This document shows, in pieces, positions 20,758 to 31,469 of a stretch of 64,000 nt of DNA; positions within the stretch are counted from its first letter, which is position 1, and every line of letters begins with the position of its first letter. The DNA is from Ilyonectria destructans (Eukaryota; Ascomycota; Sordariomycetes; Hypocreales; Nectriaceae), in assembly GCA_020740775.1 (NCBI GenBank), contig JAHEWK010000011.1, forward strand, positions 1,922,001-1,986,000, written 5' to 3'. The notes below the pieces were generated by a model. It was not told the DNA's origin. It saw nothing but the letters and a program-made list of their open reading frames with translations, and searched no databases. The translations under genes were made by a program, and so were the position numbers.

Positions 20758-23700
20758 ATGGCGTCCATTTGGGATACCATTTGGGATGGTATCCTAGACG
20801 ACATGAACGAAATCATGATCTACGTGAATACGTTGCTCTCCAACGACCGAATTGTTTACTGGTCCATCAGAAACCTCGCATGGGCCCTCTGGAGTGGCCC
20901 TGTTATCATCTGGTGGATGATACTCGCACTATACTTCCAACATGTCGTCCAAAACATCCGCTTCGACCCTTTGACTCTGGTTATCACTTGGATTCTTTTC
21001 TTCCTCAGCCCTCCCCAATGGAGCTCGGATATCCCCCATCCAACAGAGAGGACAGGCTTTGTTGTAGATGACATCTTCTCTGCCTGGAATCTCTTCCTCG
21101 GACCGGTTTTCCTCTTTTCGCTCATACAAACCACCAAGAACCGGCGACAACTGGCAAAAGACATCTCCGACTTTCTCACAGCGAACCTGGACCTTGACGC
21201 TCCTTGGGACGGCGCAGAGGACCGCAGCAGCAGTGGCGACAGCGATCCCGTCCGACCTAACTCACCTGTCCGACCTAACTCTCCCATCCGACCTAATTCT
21301 CCTCAGCCAGAAGATACCCAAGTGGAGATAAACGAGCCCAAAATTAACCCCTTACTCGATGATCGCGATGAGTCTGAGAACGACATGCCAGCACCCAAGC
21401 CTTCGCGGCTTCGTGACCGATTCCTTCGAAACAATACCCGGCCTCCCTTCTTCCCGGGCAGGAATTCTCAACCTTACATCCGCATTGAGCCTCGCAAGAA
21501 AAACACGACTTGTGATCAAGGGACACAAACATCTCCTGTTAATTGGCGAACATATATTCGCGAGCACTACGAGCCCGCTCTCCAAGAGACCGACAACGAC
21601 AATGTCCCCAAACTGCCGCCCTCTGACGAAAACAACACCTTTACCCGAAGAAATGTCAGCAATGCATCTTTCCCCGTTGGAGAGGGGTCTTACAACGATG
21701 AAACCCTTACTACAGAGGCTTCCATACCCGCAGTTGTTTCGAACATTGAGAACCTATCCGAGTCGCCCTCCGACGAAAACCATGCTGTTACCAGTGGGAA
21801 TGCCAGCAACGCATCTCTCCATGTTCAAGAGGGCTCTTTCAATGACGAAACCCTTGCGGCAGAGACTTCCATGTTGGCAGTTGTTTCGGACATTGAGAGC
21901 GTATCAGAGTCGGAGCCTACCAGAGAAGAGGAGATGCTATTAAATCGTGCCCCTATTGTCGGATCTTCTGCTGAGAAACCCCAAGAAGAAACCATAAGCC
22001 CCCAAGATGAGGAATTCGACCAAAATGAGCCCGAGAACGATGAGCCCACCCAACAGGTTGTACCACCCATTGTCAGAACTCTCCTATTCACCCCCGCCCC
22101 CGTCGTTACCCAGAACCTGGCGGCCGTCACCGAAAGACCGGAGTTCTCAGAGCCCCAATATGAGGTATTCGACCAGAATAAGCCCGAAAACGATGAGACC
22201 ACCGAACAGGTTGTACCACCCATGGTCGGACATCTTCCATCCACCCCTGCTCCCGTCGTCACCCAGAGCCCAGAGGCTGTCACCGAAAGACCGGAAGTCT
22301 CAGAGCCCCAAAATCAAACATTTGACCAGAATAAGCCCAAAAACGATGAGCCTACCCAACAGGTTGCACCACCCATGGTCAAAACTCCTGCTTTCACCCA
22401 CGCCCCGGTCGTCGCCCAGAGCTCAGAGGTCTCAGAGCCTCAACAGGCCGTCAGCAAGAGCCCAGAGGTTTTGGAGCCCCAAGATGAGGTATTCAACCAG
22501 ACGAGGCCCGAGGACGATGAGCCCGCCCAGCAGGTTGCACCATCTACAGTCGGAACTTCTTCTTCTATCTACGCTCCAGTTTTCACCGAGAGCTCAAAGT
22601 TCTCAGAGCTCCCATGGGCTCTTAAATTCAACAACGAAGCTCAAACCCCTAACTTGACTTCCAAATTTGGGACACCATCCATCAACGCCCCGGTTGCACT
22701 TAGTCCTTTCCAGACCTTCCTCCCCAAAGTCAAAGTCGCGGATACTTATAACCCTTTCGCCAGCTCCCCCTCCAAAAATGCCCCGGCTGTATCTTTTCCT
22801 TCTGGGAGCTCCCTGCTCAACAACGCCTCGGTCATGCCTACTCCTTCCCAGAGCTCCCTCTCCAACAAACCCCAAGGCGAACTTAGTCCTTTCGAGAGGC
22901 CCATCATTAACCAAGCTCAATCTGTCCCTAATCCTTTCGCCAGCCCCGTCCCCAATCCTTTGGCCAGCTCCGTCCCCAATCCTTTCCCCAGACCCATCAT
23001 CAACACCGACAGTCCAGATGGTTCTGATGAACAATCAGCAGACGAGAGTATTTCTGACGTCGAAATGGGAATGACATCCCCGCCTGCGGAGGAAGATACG
23101 ACTGGTTTGGATGGCTTGGAAGCTGATGCGACTGGCGTAAATGACCCCGAATCCTTGGGCTCTGATGCCAGTGGTTCTGCTTCCGACGACTTTGATCTCG
23201 AAGACGTACCTCCGCCAACTACGCCCACGCTGCCAGCAATAAATGACTCCCATACGAGTCCTTACGACTCGGATGATGATGAAGACATCTACGACTGCTC
23301 TATCGCAGGCGATATTCCTGAGGAAGAGATCAGCATCCCCGGCAGCTTTGTGGCAGCCGATATCCCCGAGGAAGAGGACGGCACCTACGAGCTCCCTACG
23401 AGTCCTTACGACCCAGGTGACGATGACGATATATCCGATAGCGACAACAACGCAGAGGATGACAATATCCCCGATAGCGACAACAACGCAGAGGATGACA
23501 ATATATCCGATAGCGACAACAACGCAGAGGATGACGATATACCCGATAGCGACAACAACAACGCAGAGGATGGCGATATATCCGATAGCGACAATAACGC
23601 AGAGGATGAAGACATCTACGGCTGCTCTGTTGCAGGCGATATTCCTGCTGACGACGATGTCGATATGACTGACGACATTCTACCATCCATGGACGAGTCT

Positions 23701-25122
23701 CTACTTTTGGTTGAGCCAGAGACCAGCTTTAATTCTGAAGGGCTAGGTCGTTCCGGAAGTTATAATGCTGGACTTGAAGACCTGGCCGAAGAGGGAATCT
23801 GGTATTTTCAGGACAATAACATGGAATTTAACTCAGATGCAAGGACTGTGGGCATGGACATTGAGGACACGGAAATGGGCGAAGCAGCTGTTGAAGAGAA
23901 CCATGCCATTGCAGAGAATACCATGGATATTCCGATGGAAATCTCCCACACACCGGAGACTGAGATAGCAAACCCGGTCAACATCAACACGACGGTTCCT
24001 GGACTCGGCAGCAGTATCTTCAGTTCTCCTCACAGATCACTACCGTTTGACACTCCGGTAGTAGAGAACTATGTGATGACCCAGGGCAATGGCCAGTCTA
24101 TTTTCACCAATACTGAGAACGATCTTGAAATGACTGATTGTCCATCCACACCTCCCAAGGCCACCTCAGAGAACCCCGTGCCTGATCCCAACGTCCCTGG
24201 TGTGCCTCAGGGATCCGACTACGACAAATCATCGCCCAAAATGTCAAAGGACAATACACCAGCGGAGATTCTTGCTCGACGAAAACTATTGCCCCAAAGC
24301 CGCAGAGTTGCGACGACGAACATCGGCGCTGTTACCCAGGCAGCGCCGCCACCACAAGCCGCCCCCGATGCTAATCACGGCCTCCTCCATTTAGCGCAAG
24401 CTACAGGAATCCAGGTCGCGGGATCAGCAGCTCCGAACCTACAAACGCCACGACTGCAGACAGTGCCCAGCGGGAACACAGGATCGCTCCCTCTATTCAG
24501 CACTCGTGGGTTAGAGCAACATCAACCTGATCCGACGGCAAGGCTAGAAGCCATAGGTCAGGATGCAGAGATTCTGGAGACGGAGCTAAAGAGCCAGACA
24601 CCCATGAACGAGGGCGGGCTGTTGTTTCCTGGAGGGAACGCAATGACCCCCGTGCCAGCAATTCCAGTAACGCCTGCTAAGGAACAACCCCAGCTCAAAG
24701 CTTACGTCCCACCGATCAAAAGAGGCGGACTATTGTTCCCTGGAGGAAACCCCGTCATTAACCCTCCTTCGACCTCAAACGATCAACTGGCAACTGAAAC
24801 TCAGGGTCAACCCGATACTACCCCGGACCCTGAGCCCAAGGAAGATCTTCAGCAGAAGGAGTTGGAGAAGCTGAAGAGGATTCATGAGAGGCGAAGGAGC
24901 AACCGACCTCGGCCGATGCGTGATCCTCAGAGGCCCCAGCCTCGATCCCTGCAGCGCGACCCCGAAGCGAGAGAGCGAGATGAGGCACTCAGGGATCCAT
25001 CGCGAATGACCGCAGTGACGCATTCACCAGTCACTCTGAGGCAGGCTGTGCAGATTGCTTCAACGGGGTCGGCAATTGAACACGAGGCTGAGAAGCAAGA
25101 AACACGCGACGAAAAGGAGTGA
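20758..25122 (+). CDS. Repeat-rich disordered protein with N-terminal membrane segments, unknown function
   Basis: One uninterrupted 1454-codon frame. I do not recognise it. Residues 1-125 are Trp-rich and contain three hydrophobic stretches that could cross a membrane (about 44-64, 71-84 and 107-123). The rest looks disordered and acidic and holds several repeat types: three RPNSP units (21253-21302), a pair of 49-residue units (21622-21915), four units of about 51 residues starting FDQNxPxNDE (22015-22614), NPF/NPL-type motifs near 22740-23000, five DDxxSDSDNNAE units (23422-23604) and a duplicated GGLLFPGGN motif near the end (24613-24639 and 24724-24750). The C-terminal 120 residues are basic, with an Arg-rich patch (RIHERRRSNRPRP). 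The start at 20758 was chosen because the Trp-rich conserved-looking N-terminus begins there; the frame stays open 23 codons upstream. It lies between SPC7 and ATG14 but nothing links it to either. A tethered disordered protein of an internal or nuclear membrane is one guess. Confidence 0.75.
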   Translation: MASIWDTIWDGILDDMNEIMIYVNTLLSNDRIVYWSIRNLAWALWSGPVIIWWMILALYFQHVVQNIRFDPLTLVITWILFFLSPPQWSSDIPHPTERTGFVVDDIFSAWNLFLGPVFLFSLIQTTKNRRQLAKDISDFLTANLDLDAPWDGAEDRSSSGDSDPVRPNSPVRPNSPIRPNSPQPEDTQVEINEPKINPLLDDRDESENDMPAPKPSRLRDRFLRNNTRPPFFPGRNSQPYIRIEPRKKNTTCDQGTQTSPVNWRTYIREHYEPALQETDNDNVPKLPPSDENNTFTRRNVSNASFPVGEGSYNDETLTTEASIPAVVSNIENLSESPSDENHAVTSGNASNASLHVQEGSFNDETLAAETSMLAVVSDIESVSESEPTREEEMLLNRAPIVGSSAEKPQEETISPQDEEFDQNEPENDEPTQQVVPPIVRTLLFTPAPVVTQNLAAVTERPEFSEPQYEVFDQNKPENDETTEQVVPPMVGHLPSTPAPVVTQSPEAVTERPEVSEPQNQTFDQNKPKNDEPTQQVAPPMVKTPAFTHAPVVAQSSEVSEPQQAVSKSPEVLEPQDEVFNQTRPEDDEPAQQVAPSTVGTSSSIYAPVFTESSKFSELPWALKFNNEAQTPNLTSKFGTPSINAPVALSPFQTFLPKVKVADTYNPFASSPSKNAPAVSFPSGSSLLNNASVMPTPSQSSLSNKPQGELSPFERPIINQAQSVPNPFASPVPNPLASSVPNPFPRPIINTDSPDGSDEQSADESISDVEMGMTSPPAEEDTTGLDGLEADATGVNDPESLGSDASGSASDDFDLEDVPPPTTPTLPAINDSHTSPYDSDDDEDIYDCSIAGDIPEEEISIPGSFVAADIPEEEDGTYELPTSPYDPGDDDDISDSDNNAEDDNIPDSDNNAEDDNISDSDNNAEDDDIPDSDNNNAEDGDISDSDNNAEDEDIYGCSVAGDIPADDDVDMTDDILPSMDESLLLVEPETSFNSEGLGRSGSYNAGLEDLAEEGIWYFQDNNMEFNSDARTVGMDIEDTEMGEAAVEENHAIAENTMDIPMEISHTPETEIANPVNINTTVPGLGSSIFSSPHRSLPFDTPVVENYVMTQGNGQSIFTNTENDLEMTDCPSTPPKATSENPVPDPNVPGVPQGSDYDKSSPKMSKDNTPAEILARRKLLPQSRRVATTNIGAVTQAAPPPQAAPDANHGLLHLAQATGIQVAGSAAPNLQTPRLQTVPSGNTGSLPLFSTRGLEQHQPDPTARLEAIGQDAEILETELKSQTPMNEGGLLFPGGNAMTPVPAIPVTPAKEQPQLKAYVPPIKRGGLLFPGGNPVINPPSTSNDQLATETQGQPDTTPDPEPKEDLQQKELEKLKRIHERRRSNRPRPMRDPQRPQPRSLQRDPEARERDEALRDPSRMTAVTHSPVTLRQAVQIASTGSAIEHEAEKQETRDEKE
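21622..21915 (+). repeat. Pair of 49-residue repeats inside the unknown protein
   Basis: The units start SDENNTF (21622) and SDENHAV (21769), 147 bp apart. They share NxSNASxxVxEGSxNDETL and a VVSxIE motif, so this is an in-frame tandem duplication that has diverged. Confidence 0.8.
22015..22614 (+). repeat. Four tandem repeats of about 51 residues inside the unknown protein
   Basis: Units start at 22015, 22168, 22321 and 22492 (FDQNEPEN, FDQNKPEN, FDQNKPKN, FNQTRPED). The first spacings are exactly 153 bp; the third is 171 bp. Each unit carries QQVxPPxV or close variants, then an AP-V element and a SEPQ ending. Confidence 0.85.
23422..23604 (+). repeat. Five 36-bp repeats encoding an Asp/Ser/Asn unit
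   Basis: Units begin at 23422, 23458, 23494, 23530 and 23569 and encode DDDISDSDNNAE variants. The fourth unit has one extra Asn codon (39 bp). DNA identity between units is high, so the array is recent and may vary in copy number between strains. Confidence 0.9.
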
Positions 25123-25264
25123 TTGAGTACTTCGTTGGCTATATATCGACGGAGAAGAACTGGAAGAAGTAAGAGAGCACGCATGGCACCTTATGATAGA
25201 GAGGATTGTAGATTAGATATATAACCGAATGACTTAGAGAATGATCATGAGATGCATGCTAGCG

Positions 25265-26714
25265 TCATCTATTCTTCACTTTCATCCAACCACTTGACCC
25301 TCGGTGAGGAGAATTCTTTCCTTCAGTGGACTTGTCCTTTGTAGAATTGCTTTCATTGTCAGGCCCGTCCTCGATCTTCCACGCGTCGTCCTCTAGGACC
25401 TCCCAGTCAGGCGCCGGCGCCTCACTCACTAGCTTCTTCTTGAGTCTGTCGGCAAGCTTCATGGGGCCTGGTAACTTGAAGTTCTTGGCAAATTCAGTGC
25501 CCTCAGCGCTGCCAAGGAAGTAGAATGTCGTGCCGTGGGAAAATCGACCCATCCAGTTGGTTTGGACATCGTCGTCCTCTGCATCTTGGCTCTTGGGGGT
25601 AGAAGGTATCGGAAACATGTTGCCGCTATTGGTTTCCTGATCAATGAGGAGGTTATGCAGGTTGCGCCCCATGTTGCATATATCTTCAAAGTATGTCTTA
25701 TCACCAATGGAAACGCCTTGTGTGCTACAAGCCCAGGCGATATCGTATGCAAGCAGAGTGACACCCTCAATAAAGTAAGAGAAGGTAGCGGGGTCTTCCT
25801 TGGCAAGTTGCGGCAGTGGCTTGTCGATAAAAAGCGGTCTTGGACGCGGAACATGTTGAGACTCTGGGTTTCGGGCGTCGGAGGAAGGGGTGGCAACTCC
25901 AGTCTGACTCGGAAAACTCGTATCGCCATGCTTGTAGGAGCTAGACAGAGTGAAGATGGTTGGCCGAGGATAGTCACGGTGAGGGAGGGTAATGGCTGCA
26001 GGAAGGCGAAGAGCGAGATAATGAGAGGTGAGCATGAGTATGTGAGATACGTGGCCCAGTGAAGTTGAGATGACTTCGGGGGATAGCGCTGAGGGAGGTC
26101 AATAAGGGGATCGAAGGTGGCGTGAGCCAGGACTCACAGTTCATGCTGGTCAAGTCGACGACTGGGAGACCTCCCAGATGATACTCGTATTGATTTGGAG
26201 ATGCCTTGTTCAGACGCTTGAGTCCGCAAAGGCGGGCCGCCTCCATACACAGAAATGAGCGAGTTCGTGACATGTCTTCTGCGGTCTGCGACCATCGGTA
26301 TTTGGACATGTTGGTCGCCCTCTCGACTTCCTTCTGTTGCTTGACCCTGCGTTCCATCAAACCATTCGAGACGGCGGCGATATCGGATCTGCGACGGGAG
26401 AGCGCAGCCTTTTTGGCCTTGATCTCCTCCCGGGCGGCTTTGATATCATTTCTAAGCTTGTCAGCAGCAGCGAGGATCTGGGTTGTCCTATCCTCTGCCA
26501 TCCGCTGCTGAGCCTGAAGCGAGTCCTTGCGGTCCTTGGATGGGATAGTAGTGTCCGCCAGGAGGTCACTGATCTGCTTCTGGAGGCCTTCATTCTCTAT
26601 GAGGAGATGCAGGTTTTTTATTCGGCCCTCGTAGATATGGTTCCTGGCATCCACGGCGCAGAGAAATGGCAGGCGCTTGGTATCATGACTGCGGTTGCAG
26701 ACGTCACAGTCCAT
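25265..26714 (-). CDS. ATG14: Autophagy protein Atg14 (PI3-kinase complex I)
   Basis: Subunit that directs the Vps34 lipid kinase complex to the autophagosome assembly site. Exons 26714-26138 and 26088-25265, with a 49-nt intron, give 466 residues. The N-terminus has the Atg14 cysteine signature, MDCDVCNRSHDTKRLPFLC (Cys3, Cys6, Cys19). A coiled coil follows at about residues 30-150, the part that in this family pairs with Vps30/Atg6. The C-terminal part has the Atg14/UVRAG fold, with STSLGHVSHILMLTSHYLAL after the splice and LLAYDIAWACSTQG. The splice joins ATGAACT to CGCTATCC in frame. The last 50 residues are charged and disordered. Confidence 0.92.
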
Positions 26715-27352
26715 CTTGCCTGTGGTTTCGCCACCAGGCTGTGATGCGGTGCTGTATTCAATTTGGGACGGAGATGGACGGTTTCAACATGAAGTGACTG
26801 AAAGTGACTGGCTCGGGTGAGCTGACGAACATAATTGCAGGTCCGGCTATGTTGAGATGATTAAGGTGACTGGCAGATGACTTCGAGGTTGGACCCGCCA
26901 AGTCACGAGGTGGACGAGGCGAGTCGCGGGCTGTGGCGCGCCAACAATTTAGCCACATTTGGGGCGCAGGCAGCCAACCGCTGCGGTCAGTTGGAGCGTT
27001 CGGGGTAGGTACCTGTACTTTGTAGCACCAGGCATCCTTGGGGTGCCTGCTGCACTGACGAACTTGCGAACCATTGACCATTCAACCTCAACGGCTCACC
27101 ACGCGCATTCAACCAACAGAAACCATTCATTCACGCATTTCTACGATCAAGCGGGCTTGGCTGCTCTCGTTTCCTGGAGGGGATTGGGCTATTCTCCATT
27201 GTTTTCAATGACGCCATGAAATCGGCCTGTTCTTGAACGTGCATCAGCCTTGACCGAGCACCCTTGACCGAGTACCGCCACAGCCCTGTCCTGCAGTCCC
27301 GGTTGCTTGGTCGACAATCTAAGAGGACGTGATCAGTGGATCGCAACCCACC
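26715..27352. promoter_or_regulatory. Divergent promoter region of ATG14 and a small fungal gene
   Basis: About 640 bp lie between oppositely directed start codons. No other coding region is supported. Confidence 0.45.
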
Positions 27353-27959
27353 ATGGCCTCGCCAGTACCACCGTCCCCGCCAGTGCCGCTGTCCCAGCCC
27401 GGCGAAGCAGGCCAGAATCACGAGCCTGAAGACGAAAGCAAACCCGTTGTCGTGGAGGAAGTCGTCATGCTAGATTCACAGAAACAATCGCACCATGATG
27501 CGAAGACCCCAGAGCCAGGAGTGGATCAACAGCCTGCGAGGTCCGACACCCCTAGCTCACCTGGCACCCTCGCGTCGTTCGACTGGGAAGACTTCGAGGC
27601 AAGGTACGACAAGGCTCTTCGTGATGCGGACGAGCAAGAGGAGGAGATTCTAAAGCAAGCGGGTGCCCTTTCAAAGGTGAGACGACCCCCCTTTGGACGT
27701 GTTCAGTTATGCTCACAGCCGACAAGTACTTCAAGGTTTGGGCAGCTGCGGCGTCGGCACATGATGATGAACGCGCAGCAAAGCGCTTGCAGACGCGACG
27801 GCGCTTTGTAAATCTATCTGAAGAAAATATGGCACAAAAACAGCAACATTGTAAGTGCAACCAGCCAAGTATCTAGTGGGGCACAATATGCTAACGTATT
27901 TAGATGATGAGGTTGTGCGAGCATTTGAAAGTGCATTGGCTCTTCTTCGGTCAAAATAA
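27353..27959 (+). CDS. Small conserved fungal protein of unknown function
   Basis: Exons 27353-27676, 27727-27850 and 27904-27959 give 167 residues. Introns are 50 and 53 nt, and the start context CACCATGG is good. The N-terminal 75 residues are Pro/Ser/Glu-rich and disordered. From about residue 77 a helical, charged domain starts (FDWEDFEARYDKAL), continues over the first splice (YFKVWAAAASAHDDERAAKR) and ends YDEVVRAFESALALL. I recall similar proteins as common conserved hypotheticals in filamentous ascomycetes, but no function is known to me. The helical part may form a coiled coil. Confidence 0.82.
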
Positions 27960-28287
27960 CGGATGGTATTTAGAGGGGGGCTAGCATTTTGGGGACCGCG
28001 GAGACTAGAATCGCTCAAGCTGCAGCCAAGCAGCCGGGCAGAGATATCAATGATATTGGCATGGAAGATGTAATTCCTGCATTCCCGACAATCCTTTGTC
28101 GCCGCCCTTCTTCTTCCTGTTCAACTCTTTGTTTCAAGGTGGTGCAAGGATGGAGCGTGGAACCTGAGGCCGCCCATGATGAAGCTGCACGTGACGTAAT
28201 ACCAGTTCTGGACCCAAGTCGCGTCGTGCATGCTCGAGCTTGCCAGGCGCGAACTCGCAACGACAGGATTGTCGTCCAGCCTCAGAC
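27960..28287. other. Intergenic, no gene seen
   Basis: A 328-bp spacer between two small plus-strand genes. The start of the second gene is uncertain, so part of this spacer could be coding in a first exon I have not found. Confidence 0.3.
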
Positions 28288-28879
28288 ATGCCCAAGGCAG
28301 ATCATGTAGGTACACCAACCAAGTATGGCGTACCTACAATCTGCAAGGTTTGTTTCCCTCCTATCCTATCCAATCCCGGATCTGGTCACTAACCAGAGCT
28401 AGGATGACTTGTTCAGCTTCCACGAGAAGCACTTTTCGCAGGTTGCTGTCGCCTCATTCGGCGGGACCTTTATGGACCGGTCGGAAGAACATCAGTCTTA
28501 TGATGACATGACAAACGATACTTGGGAAGAAGAAGATGACCTTGGTTACTACGAAGACGGTGTCAAGCGCACCCTGACGGACGCGCAAATCGAAATATTT
28601 CGCCACTCGGAACTCGAAGCTCTCCGCAAAGAACAGGAGAAGCAATCGAGTATCAAGGCTACCACGTCTTCGGACGAGGCCATGGAGCTGAGCGACGACA
28701 AAACAACCAACGCACAGCCCACGGTCGGCCCCTCGACTCTCCCGTCCACCCTCCGCGGCAACAAAAAGAAGAAGAAGAAGGGGGCCAAGCGCGGACGGCC
28801 GGCAGAGCCAAAACCGGACCTGCGAAAACGCACCTGGGACGTTGTCGACAAGGGATTGGATTCCCTTGATTACGACTAG
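28288..28879 (+). CDS. DUF3807-like nuclear-type small protein
   Basis: The second exon, 28403-28879, is secure: it starts DDLFSFHEKHFSQVAV after an acceptor CTAG. It contains an acidic middle (NDTWEEEDDLGYY), a helical EIFRHSELEALRKE region that I recall from fungal DUF3807 proteins, and a basic tail (NKKKKKKGAKRGRP) that looks like a nuclear localisation signal. The first exon is proposed as 28288-28347 (20 codons, starting MPKADHVG) with a GTTTGT donor and a 55-nt intron. This joins in frame but has little independent support, so the start is tentative. Total as drawn is 178 residues. Function unknown. Confidence 0.6.
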
Positions 28880-30111
28880 GCAAAACCGAAACGCTGCGCG
28901 TCCAAGTGCCACCAGATACCAAACAGCCAGAGCCGACTTGGACGAAATTCCAACAAGGACATGGACAATGCAATATAGCTAGGATGGATGCATCCAACGC
29001 ACATGTGAGTTTTGCATATTTTCTTCTACCGTCGTCTCAACATGATGAAAACCTTTCGTATCGTCATCCTTAGTCGGATCGGGACCGCAGACGTACGATC
29101 CATTGGCCTCGGCTGCTGGTGACGTCTGACGGTCGCGACATGTCGAACACTTAATCTTCTCTCTGAAAAAATACGAGACACCTTTATGGTCAAATGTGTG
29201 CTGCATACCTCGTTGGTTCAAGCTGCTGACTGCTGTGGTTTGGATAGGCATGGGGTAACGCGGACAGATGCAAGCACGTGAACGGCTGCTGTTCCGTTTG
29301 TTTGTTGGGGGGTTGAAATGGATGGTATGATATGGCTGCGCCAAAACGGGGATGGATGGGACACCTCCTCACCTCATCACCTCGGCACCTAGCTTCTTGC
29401 GACCGCGCAGAGCGGTGGAGGAAATATCAAGGGCTGCATACTCAACTATTGGAGTTTCGCGCATGGATAGCTAGCGAACAGAGGCCAAAAACAATGGAAC
29501 ACGCGATGAGAAGCCCGTAATAATGAATGAAATGGAATGTGAATTGTGAAATGGTCGCTCGAGGAACTGGGTTGCCATGCGGCGGCCGACGGCCGACAGC
29601 TGACTGCCGACCCCCGCACTTGTGTCTCTGCCTTAGTTTGTCCAGAGGCCACAGCGCTTATTCGCCGTGCCTTGTACCATTCCTTGCTGGGCATCATTAG
29701 CAGATTCCTAATTCCTGCAGTTGGAGCCAGAAACAGAATCAGGCTGAGTCGTCCGTCTGCAGTCTGCTGATGCCGGCCAATTGCTTATCGGACATCAGCG
29801 ATAAGCCTTGCAGCCAACCACAGGCCCGCCCTCACGCCAAGAGTGGGCCCGGGCTGGGCTGCGACTCGCCGGGGCACGCTGGGGACATCCCACCTCGATT
29901 TTGGCATCCGTCACCCACCGCAAACCCACCGCAAACCACACCAAACCGCCCAAACCCTCCTCCCGGGCCCCATCTCCAGCCTTCTCTTCGCTCCCTCTTG
30001 CGCCCACCGCAGCCTCTCCTTCGCCAGGCTCCGTCCTCCGCCTCGACCACTACCCGCTCGATCCCCGTCTCGTCCGCGTCGCTGCCCCGCGACGCCCTCC
30101 CGACCGTCACC
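28880..30111. other. Intergenic, leader region of the CK2 gene, no gene seen
   Basis: About 1.2 kb without a supportable gene. The part from about 29880 to 30111 is C-rich with repeated A/C patches (around 29915-29955) and reads like a transcribed leader of the CK2 alpha gene. Confidence 0.45.
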
Positions 30112-31469
30112 ATGGCGCGGGTCTATGCCGACGTCAACCAGAACATGCCCCGCAGTTACTGGGACTACGACAGCGTCAACATCAGTGAGTTGACCCTGTG
30201 CGCGCCCGCCGCCGGCCTCTGCGCCCTCGCTAACCCGTCCCGCCAGGCTGGGGCCTCCTTGAGAACTACGAGGTCGTTAGGAAGATCGGTACGTGCCCGC
30301 TTGTCATGGCCGCCTGCTCCGTCCTGAGTTATTAACCCTTTGGCGCCCAGGTCGTGGCAAGTACTCGGAGGTTTTTGAGGGCATCAACATCGTCAACTAC
30401 CAGAAGTGTGTCGTCAAGGTCCTCAAGCCCGTCAAGAAGAAGAAGATCAAGCGAGAGATCAAGATCCTCCAGAACCTCGCCGGTGGCCCCAACGTCGTTG
30501 CCCTCCTCGATGTCGTCCGAGATTCACAGGTTTGTTCTCCTCCTCCTCCCTGGCGCCCTTCTCCTTAGCCTCAGCGCCTCAATCAGCGCCCACCCCTTGC
30601 TGACCATCTTCCTCCCCAACTAGAGTAAGACACCGTCTCTCATCTTTGAGCATGTCAACAATACCGACTTCCGGAGCTTGTACCCCAAGTTCAACGACAT
30701 TGATGTCCGATTCTACATTCTCGAGCTGCTCAAGGCCCTTGATTTCTGCCACAGCAAGGGCATCATGCACCGAGACGTGAAGCCTCATAACGTTATGATC
30801 GACCATGAGAACCGAAAGGTTTGTCTGCCCTTCGTCTCCAGCCGCTCCCCCTACTATCCTCCAAATTACTGACCTGCCCCAGCTGCGTCTCATCGACTGG
30901 GGTCTGGCCGAGTTCTACCACCCTGGCACGGAGTACAATGTCCGTGTGGCGTCTCGATACTTCAAAGGACCTGAGCTGTTGGTTGATTTCCAAGAGTACG
31001 ACTACAGCCTTGACATGTGGAGCCTGGGCGCCATGTTTGCCTCGATGATTTTCCGCAAGGAGCCTTTCTTCCACGGTAATAGCAATGCGGATCAACTGGT
31101 CAAGATCGCCAAGGTCCTGGGAACCGATGATCTCTTCGACTATCTCGACAAGTATGAAATTGAGCTTGATGCTCAATACGATGACATCCTCGGGCGTTTC
31201 CAGAAGAAGCCGTGGCACAGCTTTGTCAACTCGGAGAACCAGCGCTTCGTCACTAACGAAGCCATTGACTTCCTTGACAAGCTGCTGCGATACGACCACC
31301 AGGTTTGTTCCTTTCCCTCTTCTTCCCATGACCAACTCCACTAACCCGTACACAGGAGCGCTTGACCGCGAAGGAGGCCCAGGCCCACCCCTACTTCGAC
31401 CCAGTCCGTGACCCCGAGGTTTTCAAGCAGCACCTCGCCAATGCCAACGGCAGCGCCTCAAAGCCATGA
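30112..31469 (+). CDS. CKA1: Casein kinase II catalytic subunit alpha
   Basis: Constitutively active acidophilic Ser/Thr kinase of the nucleus and cytosol. Six exons, 30112-30184, 30247-30288, 30351-30529, 30624-30818, 30883-31302 and 31356-31469, give 340 residues, the usual CK2-alpha length. Visible features are the Gly loop [11 protein letters not shown] (residues 39-49), the basic substrate/regulator patch [11 protein letters not shown], the catalytic loop HRDVKPHN (147-154), the CK2-specific DWG instead of DFG (168-170) and the typical [20 protein letters not shown] activation region. The N-terminal [19 protein letters not shown] segment is the CK2 activation-clamp sequence. All splice sites keep frame. 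The symbol CKA1 is used for the alpha subunit in general. Confidence 0.97.

Noticed and set aside
29770..30111. Upstream in-frame extension of CKA1
   Set aside because: Pro/Ser-rich translation of a C-rich leader. CK2 alpha proteins begin at the [14 protein letters not shown] start.
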